Origin: Microbacterium sp. zg-Y818 | GTDB taxonomy: Bacteria; Actinomycetota; Actinomycetes; Actinomycetales; Microbacteriaceae | Direction of reading: 5' to 3' | DNA length: 64,000 nucleotides | Assembly (NCBI RefSeq): GCF_030246905.1 | Contig: NZ_CP126741.1 | Location: 1,860,001 to 1,924,000 of the forward strand | Part shown: positions 45,432 to 54,000 of the stretch, one piece after another | Layout: the number at the start of each line of letters is the position of its first letter | Numbering within the stretch: the first letter of the stretch is position 1 | Made by a program: the position numbers and the translations under genes | The notes under the pieces: model-generated | What the model was told of the DNA's origin: nothing | The model's database searches: none | Seen by the model: only the letters and a program-made list of their open reading frames with translations

Positions 45432-46339
45432 TGTCCACCACGACTGCGCAGGCCGTTCCGGCGACTCCCGCCACCGATCAGCGGCGCGCCGGCCAGCGCC
45501 GGCGCTGGTTCCTCGAGGTCGGCTGGAAGTACCTCGTCGCGATCGCGATCATCTTCTACGCCACGTTCCCGCTGGTGTACGTGCTGTCGGCTTCGCTCAA
45601 CCCGCGGGGCACGCTCTCTTCGGCGAACGCGCTCTTCAGCGCATTCGACCTGTCCAACTACATGGCGCTGGCCGACACCAAGTACTGGGCCTGGGCCGGC
45701 AACACGCTCATCGTCGCGGGCATCTCGTCGATCGGCGCGGTGCTCATGGGCGCCGCCGCTGCGTACGCCTTCTCGCGATTCCGCTTCAGCGGCCGCCGCG
45801 CCGGCCTGACGACGCTGCTCATCGTGCAGATGTTCCCGCAGGCGCTGGCCTTCGTGGCGATCTTCCTCATGCTGCTGACGCTGGGCGAGGTCATCCCCGC
45901 CCTGGGGCTGAACTCCAAGATCGCGCTCATCTGCGTGTACCTCGGCGGCGCGCTGGGTGCGAACACGTTCCTCATGTACGGGTTCTTCAACACGATCCCC
46001 ATGGAGATCGACGAGTCCGCCAAGATCGACGGCGCCACGCACGCGCAGATCTTCTGGCAGCTGATCATCCCGCTGGTGACGCCGATCCTCGCCGTCGTCG
46101 CGCTGCTGGCGTTCATCTCGGCTTTCGCGGACTTCATCATCGCCAAGATCGTGCTCGTCTCCGAGGATCAATGGACCCTCGCGGTCGGCATGTACCAGTG
46201 GGTGTCCAACCAGCTCTCGTCGAACTGGGGGCTCTTCGCCGCCGGAGCGGTGCTGGCCTCGATCCCCGTGCTCGTGCTGTTCCTGTCGCTGCAGCGCTAC
46301 ATCGTCGGCGGCCTCACCGCCGGCTCCGTCAAGGGCTGA
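45431..46339 (+). CDS. Oligosaccharide ABC transporter permease (MalG/GanQ-like)
   Basis: The 302-residue permease has six membrane segments and the coupling loop TIPMEIDESAKIDGATHAQIFWQLIIPL, followed by the conserved MalG C-terminus ending QRYIVGGLTAGSVKG. The ATG at 45431 shares its A with the upstream TGA, and GAGGAG precedes it. A GTG three bases earlier is possible. No ATPase gene follows, so a shared MsmK/MalK-type ATPase encoded elsewhere is expected to energise the importer. It is convergent with rsmI, with 1 nt between stops. Confidence 0.93.
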   Translation: MSTTTAQAVPATPATDQRRAGQRRRWFLEVGWKYLVAIAIIFYATFPLVYVLSASLNPRGTLSSANALFSAFDLSNYMALADTKYWAWAGNTLIVAGISSIGAVLMGAAAAYAFSRFRFSGRRAGLTTLLIVQMFPQALAFVAIFLMLLTLGEVIPALGLNSKIALICVYLGGALGANTFLMYGFFNTIPMEIDESAKIDGATHAQIFWQLIIPLVTPILAVVALLAFISAFADFIIAKIVLVSEDQWTLAVGMYQWVSNQLSSNWGLFAAGAVLASIPVLVLFLSLQRYIVGGLTAGSVKG

Positions 46340-46340
46340 G

Positions 46341-47168
46341 TCAGCGGCCGGCTGACCGGGCGGCGAGAGCCGCCTGGTACAGCTCGCGCGAGGACAGACC
46401 GGATGCCGCGGCCACCTGGCCCGCGGCATCCTTCAGTCTCACGCCGTCACGGACGAGTTCCTGCACGTGGGCGAGTGCGTCGTCGGGATCGGACGCGCGA
46501 GCCGGCGCCCCGCCGACGACCACGACGATCTCGCCGCGGACGCCGCCCTCGGCCCATGCGGCCAGTTCAGCCAGTCCGCCGCGCACGATCTCCTCGTGCA
46601 TCTTCGTCAGCTCGCGGCAGACCGCCGCCGGCCGGTCGTCGCCGAAAGCCACGGCCATCGCGGCAAGCGTGGTCGCCAGCCGCGACGGCGCCTCGAAGAA
46701 CACCATGGTGCGCGGCTCGCGTGCCAGCGCGCCGAACGTCGACGCCCGCTCCCCCGCCTTGCGCGGCGGGAAGCCCTCGAAGGTGAAGCGGTCGGTCGGA
46801 AGGCCGGCCACCGCCAGCGCCGTCAGCACGGCGCTGGGCCCGGGGATCGCGGTGACCGTCACGCCCGCCGCAGCGGCGGCCGCGACCAGCCCGTAGCCGG
46901 GGTCGCTGACGGTCGGCATGCCGGCATCGCTGAGCACGAGCAGATCCTGCTCGCGCGCGAGGGCGACGAGCTCACCCGCACGTGCCTTCTCGTTGTGGTC
47001 GTGCAGCGCGATGAGGCGGGGACGGTTGGCGACACCGAGCGCCGCCAGCAGGCGCTGGGTGGTGCGGGTGTCCTCCGCGGCGACCACCTGAGCGGTCTCG
47101 AGTGCTTCGATCAGACGCCTGGACGCGTCGCCCAGATTGCCGATCGGGGTGGCCGCAAGGATGATCAT
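46341..47168 (-). CDS. rsmI: 16S rRNA (cytidine-1402-2'-O)-methyltransferase
   Basis: RsmI 2'-O-methylates C1402 in 16S rRNA. The 275-residue tetrapyrrole-methylase-fold protein has LAATPIGNLGDASRRLIEAL, VAAEDTRTTQRLL, LVLSDAGMPTVSDPG and AIPGPSAVLTALAVAGLPTDRFTFEGF. The ATG at 47168 has minus-strand TATGCT (47175-47180) 6 nt upstream, overlapping the divergent promoter of the mannosyltransferase gene. The rsmI-pmt divergent pair is common in actinobacteria. Confidence 0.95.
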   Translation of the reverse strand: MIILAATPIGNLGDASRRLIEALETAQVVAAEDTRTTQRLLAALGVANRPRLIALHDHNEKARAGELVALAREQDLLVLSDAGMPTVSDPGYGLVAAAAAAGVTVTAIPGPSAVLTALAVAGLPTDRFTFEGFPPRKAGERASTFGALAREPRTMVFFEAPSRLATTLAAMAVAFGDDRPAAVCRELTKMHEEIVRGGLAELAAWAEGGVRGEIVVVVGGAPARASDPDDALAHVQELVRDGVRLKDAAGQVAAASGLSSRELYQAALAARSAGR

Positions 47169-47174
47169 CGAGCC

Positions 47175-47184
47175 AGCATAAGGT
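47175..47184. promoter_or_regulatory. Overlapping divergent leaderless promoters of rsmI and the mannosyltransferase
   Basis: On the minus strand TATGCT (47175-47180) ends 6 nt before the rsmI ATG. On the plus strand TAAGGT (47179-47184) ends 7 nt before the GTG at 47192. The two hexamers overlap by 2 bp, so the two promoters probably compete for polymerase. The whole divergent control region is only 23 bp. Confidence 0.55.
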
Positions 47185-47191
47185 GGTCTGC

Positions 47192-48772
47192 GTGACCGCC
47201 GAGACGCTGCTTCCCGAGGCGCCGTCGTGGTACGACCGCCTGGCGGCCCGCGTGCGCGCCGACCCTCGGCTCGAGCGCCGCCTGGGCTGGATCGTCCCGC
47301 TGGTGATCACGGTGATCGCCGGCATCCTGCGGCTGTGGAACCTGGGGCACCCCCACGCCATCGTCTTCGACGAGACGTATTACGTGAAGGATGCCTGGAG
47401 CCAGTGGAACCTCGGCTACGCCGCCACCTGGCCCGAGGAGGCGGATGCCGCCTTCGCCGCCGGCGACACCGACGCGTTCACCGACATCGGCAGCTTCGTG
47501 GTGCACCCGCCGCTGGGAAAGTGGATCATCGGGGCCGGCATGGCGCTGTTCGGACCGGACTCGTCGTTCGGCTGGCGCGTGGGCGTCGCGCTCGCGGGCA
47601 CCGCCGCGGTGCTGGTGCTGTACTTCGTCGCCCGTGCCCTCACCGGCTCGCTCGCCTTCGCCGCGGTCGCCTCGGGCCTCATGGCGGTCGACGGGCTCGC
47701 GATCTCGATGAGCCGCGTCGCCCTGCTGGACACGCCGCTCATGCTCTTCGTGCTGGTGGCATTCTGGTTCGCGCTGCTGGACCGAGCCGGACACCTGGAT
47801 CGCCTCGCCGCCGCCGTGACGGCTCGGAGTCACGCGGGCGAGCCACCGGTGTGGGGTCCGGTGCTGTGGAACCGCCCGTGGCTGGTCGCCGCAGGGGTCG
47901 CCGCCGGTGCGGCGGCGGCGGTGAAGTGGTCGGGCGTGTGGGTGCTCGCAGCCATCGGGCTCTACGCCGTCGTCACCGACGCGCTCGCCCGTCGCCGCCT
48001 CGGTATCTGGCAGTGGCCGACCGATGCCGTCCGCCAGGGCGCCGCCTCGTTCGTGCTGCTCGTTCCCGTGGCGGCCGCGGTGTATCTGGCCTCGTGGACG
48101 GGGTGGCTCGTCACCGAGGGCGGCTACGGGCGCCAGAGCGCCGACACCTCGCCGGCGGGCGGTGTGTGGGCCTGGGTGCCCGCGGCGCTGCAGAGCCTGT
48201 GGCGCTATCACGAGGCCATCTACGCGTCGGCGGCGGGCATGGACTCGCCTCACAGCTACGCCAGTCCCGCCTGGCAGTGGCCGCTGCTGCTGCGCCCCAC
48301 CTCGATGTACGCCGCCCGCACCGCAGACGGCGACGCGGGCTGCGACGCGGCCAACGGCTGCATGGACATCATCTACAGCATGCCGAACCCGCTCGTGTGG
48401 TGGGCGGCCGCGGCGGCGGCCGTCTACCTCGTGTACCGGTTCATCGTGCGGCGGTCATGGCGGGATGCGTTCGTGCTGACGGCCATCGCCTCGACATGGG
48501 TGCCGTGGCTGTTCTACCCCGAGCGCACGGTCTTCCAGTTCTACACGGTGGTCATCCTGCCGTTCTCACTGCTCGCGCTCACTTTCGCTCTGCAGGACAT
48601 CGCGGCGCCGCACAGCGCCGACCCGGTGCGACGTCGTGCGGGGCAGCGCGTCGTGATCGTCTTCCTCACCATCGCATTGCTCGTCTCGGCCTTCTGGTAC
48701 CCGCTGGTGTCGGCCGTCACCGTGCCGTACGACTTCTGGCGCGCACACAACTGGCTGCCCGGCTGGATCTGA
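47192..48772 (+). CDS. pmt: Polyprenol-phosphate-mannose:protein mannosyltransferase (PMT family)
   Basis: The 526-residue integral membrane enzyme transfers mannose from polyprenyl-phosphate-mannose to Ser/Thr of secreted proteins. It has about ten membrane segments. The first periplasmic loop carries the catalytic Asp-Glu pair in IVFDETYYVKDAWS, and HPPLGKW and SRVALLDTPLMLFV follow. The C-terminal PMT domain has LLRPTSMYA and YPERTVFQFYTVVILPF. The GTG at 47192 is preferred to 47183 because of spacing from the -10 TAAGGT. Secreted Ser/Thr/Pro-rich proteins nearby, such as the giant Ig-like protein, are possible substrates, but this is only inferred. Confidence 0.92.
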   Translation: MTAETLLPEAPSWYDRLAARVRADPRLERRLGWIVPLVITVIAGILRLWNLGHPHAIVFDETYYVKDAWSQWNLGYAATWPEEADAAFAAGDTDAFTDIGSFVVHPPLGKWIIGAGMALFGPDSSFGWRVGVALAGTAAVLVLYFVARALTGSLAFAAVASGLMAVDGLAISMSRVALLDTPLMLFVLVAFWFALLDRAGHLDRLAAAVTARSHAGEPPVWGPVLWNRPWLVAAGVAAGAAAAVKWSGVWVLAAIGLYAVVTDALARRRLGIWQWPTDAVRQGAASFVLLVPVAAAVYLASWTGWLVTEGGYGRQSADTSPAGGVWAWVPAALQSLWRYHEAIYASAAGMDSPHSYASPAWQWPLLLRPTSMYAARTADGDAGCDAANGCMDIIYSMPNPLVWWAAAAAAVYLVYRFIVRRSWRDAFVLTAIASTWVPWLFYPERTVFQFYTVVILPFSLLALTFALQDIAAPHSADPVRRRAGQRVVIVFLTIALLVSAFWYPLVSAVTVPYDFWRAHNWLPGWI

Positions 48773-48796
48773 CCGGCACAGAGCGCACCGCCACCA

Positions 48797-48802
48797 TAGG
48801 GT
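48797..48802 (+). promoter_or_regulatory. -10 element of the first FHA gene
   Basis: TAGGGT is followed by GGAGGC and the GTG at 48809. The 6-nt spacing again indicates a leaderless start. The GGAGG would lie upstream of the transcript. Confidence 0.5.
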
Positions 48803-48808
48803 GGAGGC

Positions 48809-49771
48809 GTGTTCAGCTACAGTGTGGCGCCGGTGGCGGCCGAGGCCGGGTTCGCCATGGTCGGCGATCGTTTTCTGCTCGTGGCGTCGTCGGAGATCGG
48901 GGACGCGTCCGCCCGGGAGCTGTGGACGCTGCTGTCCACCGGCGACACGGCGCTCGAAGATGTGCTGTCCGCGCTCGCCGAGCGCGGCATCGAGCTGCTC
49001 CCCGATTTCGCGCTCGTCGAGCTGGTCGACGCGCGGACGAGCTCGGTCAATGTCGCGGTGCGCGGCACCGCCGAGGCCCAGCTGCACGGACCGGAGCGTA
49101 CGACGCTCGCGGGACCGGGCATCGGCACGTGGGTCGAGGGGTCCGCCCAGCACGTGGCGGGGATCGCGCTGACCCTGGGAGCGACATCGCCGACGGCGCT
49201 GCTGCCGCTCGGGCGGGGGGTCGTGAGATCCGACCGCCTGCAGTGGGGCACGGTGCCGCCAGAGCGCCCCGCCCCCGCCGACCGTGCTGGTGTCGTCCCG
49301 GACTGGGCCGCAGACCTGGAGGACGACGCCGCACAGTCGACGACCGTGTTCGACCGCGAAGAACTGGCAGCGCTCGTCTCGGCGGCCGTGGGTGCACGTC
49401 CCGACCGCGCGCGTGCTGCCGCCCGGCCGGACGCCCCGCGCCGGCTCGTGCTCGCCATGGACGGCGGACGGGTGCTCGAGCTCGATCTTCCGGTGGTGTT
49501 CGGACGGGCCCCCGATCCGGGGGCGCACCCCGGGGCGAGGCTCGTGCCCTTGTCGTCCCCGCGGCGCGAGATATCGGGAACGCACATCGAGGTGGTGCTC
49601 GACGGCGACCACCTGCTGGTGCGTGATCTGGACTCCACGAACGGCACCGTGGTGCGCCACGCGGACGGCTCGGCGATGCTGCTGCGCGGCGGCGCGACGG
49701 CGCGTCTGGCCGAGGGAGCAGTGCTGGACATCGGCGACGGCAACGTCGCCCGCTTCCACGCCGCGCCGTAG
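48809..49771 (+). CDS. FHA domain protein
   Basis: The 320-residue soluble protein has an N-terminal domain (about 1-150) of unknown type and a poorly conserved linker. A C-terminal FHA domain (about 225-318) shows the phosphothreonine-binding signature: FGRAP, REISGTHIEVVLDG and DLDSTNGT. It presumably reads a phosphorylated partner of the adjacent kinase. It is followed by the kinase gene (122 bp) and begins the large signalling/surface cluster. Confidence 0.88.
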   Translation: MFSYSVAPVAAEAGFAMVGDRFLLVASSEIGDASARELWTLLSTGDTALEDVLSALAERGIELLPDFALVELVDARTSSVNVAVRGTAEAQLHGPERTTLAGPGIGTWVEGSAQHVAGIALTLGATSPTALLPLGRGVVRSDRLQWGTVPPERPAPADRAGVVPDWAADLEDDAAQSTTVFDREELAALVSAAVGARPDRARAAARPDAPRRLVLAMDGGRVLELDLPVVFGRAPDPGAHPGARLVPLSSPRREISGTHIEVVLDGDHLLVRDLDSTNGTVVRHADGSAMLLRGGATARLAEGAVLDIGDGNVARFHAAP

Positions 49772-49806
49772 CGCGAGCGACGATTTCCAGGCACGTGCGC
49801 CCTGTG

Positions 49807-49820
49807 TTAGAAACTTCTAA
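49807..49820. promoter_or_regulatory. AT-rich dyad TTAGAAACTTCTAA before the kinase gene
   Basis: 6-bp arms TTAGAA/TTCTAA flank AC, about 74 bp before the kinase GTG. It is the most AT-rich block in the surrounding kilobases. It could be an operator or part of a promoter for the kinase-giant protein-MoxR operon. No matching regulator is known from the sequence. Confidence 0.45.
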
Positions 49821-49893
49821 GGAAGCCGTACAGCGGGGGCTCGGCTTCTCGCTCCGCGGCCCCCGTCGACTCCCAGGGCACGTGAGGTGAACG

Positions 49894-51036
49894 GTGGCGA
49901 ACAGGCTTCCTTCTGCGCCCCCCGTGCTTCCAGGGTTCACCTATGTGCGTCCCCTCGGGACCGGCGGCTTCGCCGACGTGTTCCTCTTCGAGCAGAATCT
50001 GCCGCGGCGCCCGGTCGCCGTGAAGGTGCTGCTGGAGGACATCGTCGACGAGGGCCTGCTGCGTATGTTCAACGCCGAGGCCGACGTCATGGCCCGCCTG
50101 AGCTCGCACCCCTCGATCCTGACGATCTACGAGGCGAGCATCTCCGCCGACGGCCGGCCCTACCTGGTCATGGAGTACTGCCCCACCTCGCTGACCAATC
50201 GCTACCGGCGCGAGGTCATGCCCGTGGCCGAAGTGCTTCAACTGTCGGTCAAGATCGCCTCGGCGCTCGAGACCGCCCACCGCTCCGGCCTGCTGCACCG
50301 CGACATCAAGCCGTCGAACATCCTCGTCACCGCCTTCGGCTCACCCGTGCTCAGCGACTTCGGCATCGCCGCAGCCGTCAACGGACGCACCGGCGCCGAC
50401 GAGGTGTTCGCGATGTCGGTGCCGTGGAGCGCCCCCGAGATCGTCGATGAACGGGTGTCGGGGTCGATCCCCGCGGAGATCTGGGGGCTGGGCGCGACGG
50501 TCTACTCGCTGCTGGCCGGACGCAGCCCGTTCGAGCGCTCCGGGAGCGGTCAGAACTCCCGTGACCAGCTGAAGAGCCGCATCCGGCGCGCGTCCTACAC
50601 CCCCATCGGTCGTCCGGACGTGCCAGAACGCCTCGAGGCCGTGCTCGCGCGATCGATGAGCAAGGACCCCGCTGCACGCCAGGCTTCGGCGGCCGAGTTC
50701 GCCCACGAGCTGCAGCTGGTGCAGCACGAGCTGGGAATGCCGCACACGGCGCTCGAAGTCGCCGTCGACGAATGGGCGATGGCCGGCGTCGCCGTGGACT
50801 TCCAGGACGACCGCGCACGCGGGCCGGTGCGGCCCCGCGTCGAACGTGCGACGCAGCGCCCGCCGCGCGCTCGCGGCGGCGCCCGCCGCCGACTCGATGA
50901 GGGCACGGTGCTCGCCGGCGCGCGGCCGCTCCGGCGGCCGGGCGCCGTCCGCATCGCGCTCATCGCCTCCGCCGCCGCCGTGGTGGTGGCCGGCGGCATC
51001 ACCGCCGCCGTGCTGCTGCTGACGGGAAACGGCTGA
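49894..51036 (+). CDS. Membrane-anchored Ser/Thr protein kinase (PknB-type)
   Basis: The 380-residue kinase has a Gly-rich loop LGTGGFADVFLFEQ, catalytic K44 (VAVKVLL), D137 in HRDIKPSN and D155 in SDFGIA, and an APE motif (WSAPEIVDE), so it looks fully active. The catalytic domain ends near residue 280. An Arg/Pro-rich linker and one membrane segment (about 350-375) follow, with only a few residues outside, so there is no PASTA-type sensor. The start at 49894 matches the domain onset. It ends 1 nt before the giant protein gene, which suggests cotranscription. Confidence 0.93.
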   Translation: MANRLPSAPPVLPGFTYVRPLGTGGFADVFLFEQNLPRRPVAVKVLLEDIVDEGLLRMFNAEADVMARLSSHPSILTIYEASISADGRPYLVMEYCPTSLTNRYRREVMPVAEVLQLSVKIASALETAHRSGLLHRDIKPSNILVTAFGSPVLSDFGIAAAVNGRTGADEVFAMSVPWSAPEIVDERVSGSIPAEIWGLGATVYSLLAGRSPFERSGSGQNSRDQLKSRIRRASYTPIGRPDVPERLEAVLARSMSKDPAARQASAAEFAHELQLVQHELGMPHTALEVAVDEWAMAGVAVDFQDDRARGPVRPRVERATQRPPRARGGARRRLDEGTVLAGARPLRRPGAVRIALIASAAAVVVAGGITAAVLLLTGNG

Positions 51037-51037
51037 G

Positions 51038-54000
51038 ATGGCATCCCCCGTCGCCCGCCGGAGACCCTCCGGCAACGTCATCGGCGCTGCCGCCGTGGGC
51101 GTGGTGGTTGCGCTCGTGGCCACCCTCGCCGCCGTGTGGCCCGGCTACGACGCGCAGCAGACGCCGCTGGACGATGCGACGGTGTGGGCCATGCAGAACG
51201 GCAGTGGCAGCGGGTACGCCCGCGTGAATCTCGAGCTGGCCGAGCTCGACACCGTCAAGCAGGTGGAGAACGGCAGCTCGCTCGCGCAGAACGGCGAACG
51301 CCTGTTCGTCTTCAGCGACGGGGGCACGCAGTTCGCCGACGTCGACATGGCAACGCCGGACGATCTCACCGCCGACTCCGAAGACGCCTTCGCCCCCACG
51401 CCAGCCGGCACCGCCGACATCGCCGTCGCGGGTGACTTCCTCGTGTATCGCACGGAGGCCGGTGCCGTACACGGCGCCACCCTGTCCAGCGGCGGTCAGA
51501 CAACCCCCATCGACCCGTACGCCGACGCCGACGTCGAAGAGGGACAGGAGCGCCCGCGGTTCGTCGCCACCGCCGTGGCCGTCGACGACTCCGGCGTGGT
51601 CTACGCCTACTCGGCCGACGAGGGGCGCGTGCTGCGTGCCGAGGCGGCGACGGGACGCATCCTCGGCGAGGACGACACGCCCCGCTCCCCCACCGACGCC
51701 CAGCTGACGGCCGTGGCCGGCCGGTGGGCGCTGCTGGATGAGAGCAGCGGCGAGCTCTTCATCGACGGCCGCGACGAGCCCGTCGAAACCGGTGTCGACG
51801 CGGGTGCCGTCGTGCAGCGGGCAGCGGCGACCGGCACCGCCGTGCACATCGCCGACACGGCGGGTCTCGTGCGGGTCTCCCTCGATTCCCTCACGGCCGC
51901 CCGGGCCCACTCCGCGGCCGCCCTCGGAACCCCCGTGGCCCCGGCGACCGTGTCGGGGAGCGTGTACGCGGCATGGCTTCCCGAAGGCTCCGCCGAGGGC
52001 ACCCTGTGGTCCGGCGCGAGCGGCGAGGCGGTGCCGCTGGACTACGGCGGCATCGACATCGGCGAAGGGCTGGACCCCGTCTTCATCGGCAACGGGACCC
52101 GCCTGGCACTGAACGAGCGCCGCTCGGGCTGGGTCTGGACCGTGCCCGAGGGTCGTCTCGTGCCGTCGTCGCAGGCATGGGACCTGGAGGAGCCCGCCGA
52201 GGTCGAACAGCAGAACGAGCTGGAAGCCGAGCGCGTGCTCGATCCGAAGCCCCCGGTCGCCGTCGACGACGCCTTCGGGGTGCGGGCGGGGTCGGTCGCG
52301 GTGCTGCCGGTGCTGCTGAACGACCACGATCCGAACGAGGACGTCCTCAGCATCGACCCGGCCTCCGTGGAGGGCCTCGACCCGGCGTTCGGCACGCTCT
52401 CGACCGCCGGCGCCGACCAGAAGCTGGTCCTCAACGTCGCCCAGGACGCCAGCGGATCGGCGAGCCTGCGCTATCGGGCGACCGACGGCACCGCGACCGG
52501 CGGGCTGCTGTCGGATGCCGCGACCGTCACCGTCACCGTCGTCCCGCCGTCGCAGAACAGCCCACCCGTCTGGTGCGGGGTCGAAGGATGCCTCGCGCCC
52601 TGGCCGTCGCCGAGCGTGGCTCCCGGCGGCACCGTCAGCGCGGACGTGCTCGAGGGCTGGGTCGACCCCGACGGCGACCCGGTGTACCTCGCGGGTGCCA
52701 CCGGCGACGCCGCCGGCGGCACGGTCACGACCTCCCCCGCAGGCACGGTGACCTACCAGCATCCGGACCCGCAGGCCGAGGAGTCGGTGACGGTGACGCT
52801 CGGCATCACGGTGGCGGACGCCTTCGGCGCCACAGCGGAGCGCCCCCTCAGCATCGCCGTGACCCCGACCCCCGAACTCGCCGCCGAGTCGTTCGCGGTC
52901 GTCGGCGTCGTGGGCGAGCCGGTCGCCGTAGACATCGCCCCGTACGTCTCGGGCGCCTCCGGCGCGGTCGCCCTGTCCAAAGCCGTCGCCCTGGACGAGG
53001 CGCGCGCGAGCGTCACCGCCAACGCGTCGGGACTGAGCATAGTCGTCACCGCGGCCGAGGCGGGGTCCTACCTCGTGCAGTACACCGTGCGCGACGACCG
53101 CACCGAGGTCACGGCCACCGTGCGGGTGACGGTGAAGCCCGCCGACGCGGCATCCATCTCCACGCCGCCGCTGACCGCCTTCGTACGACCGAATGAGGAT
53201 GCCACCGTCGACGTCTTCCCTGCCGTCGCGAACCCGGCAGGGCTGGTGCTGCTGCTCAGCGACATCCGCCCCCAGAGCGACGCCCGCGCGTCGCTGGGCG
53301 TGGACCTCGTGGGGCAGAGCATGCTGCGGGTGAGCGGCTCCACCGACGACGAGCAGCCCGGGCGTCTCGGCGTGATCCGCTACACCGTCTCGGACGGCAC
53401 CGGCTCGCCCGCCGCCACGACGCAGGGTGAGCTGACGGTCATTCTGCTCCCCTCTCCCAGCGCCGACCCTCCCATCGCCGTGGACGACACCGTCACCGTG
53501 CGCGCCGGCAGCCTCATCGACATCCCCGTGCTCGACAACGACAGTGCCCCGTCCGGCGCGCTGATCGGCCTCGACCCCTCGCGCGTGGTCAACGAGAACG
53601 ATGCAGGGCTCGCCTTCGCCACCGACCGACTGCTGCGCTACCTCGCCCCCAGCGAGCCTGGCGTCTACGCGGTCGGGTACACGATCTTCCGCCTCGGCTT
53701 TCCCGAGGTCGTCGACTCCGCCCGAGTGGTGATCACGGTGATCGGAGGCGAAGCGAACCAGGCGCCCGTCCCCCGCACGCTGGAGGGGCGGGTGCTCAGC
53801 GGCCAGACCGTGCGCATTCCGTTCACCTCGTTCGACGTCGACCCCGACGGTGACGCCGTGACCCTGGATCGCATCACCACTCAGCCCGAGCACGGCTCCG
53901 CGACGATCACGGCCGAGGGCGACGCCATCGTCTACACGAGCCCCGAGGCCTTCAGCGGTCAGGTGCGCTTCCAGTACCAGGTGCGCGACGCCCAGGGCGC

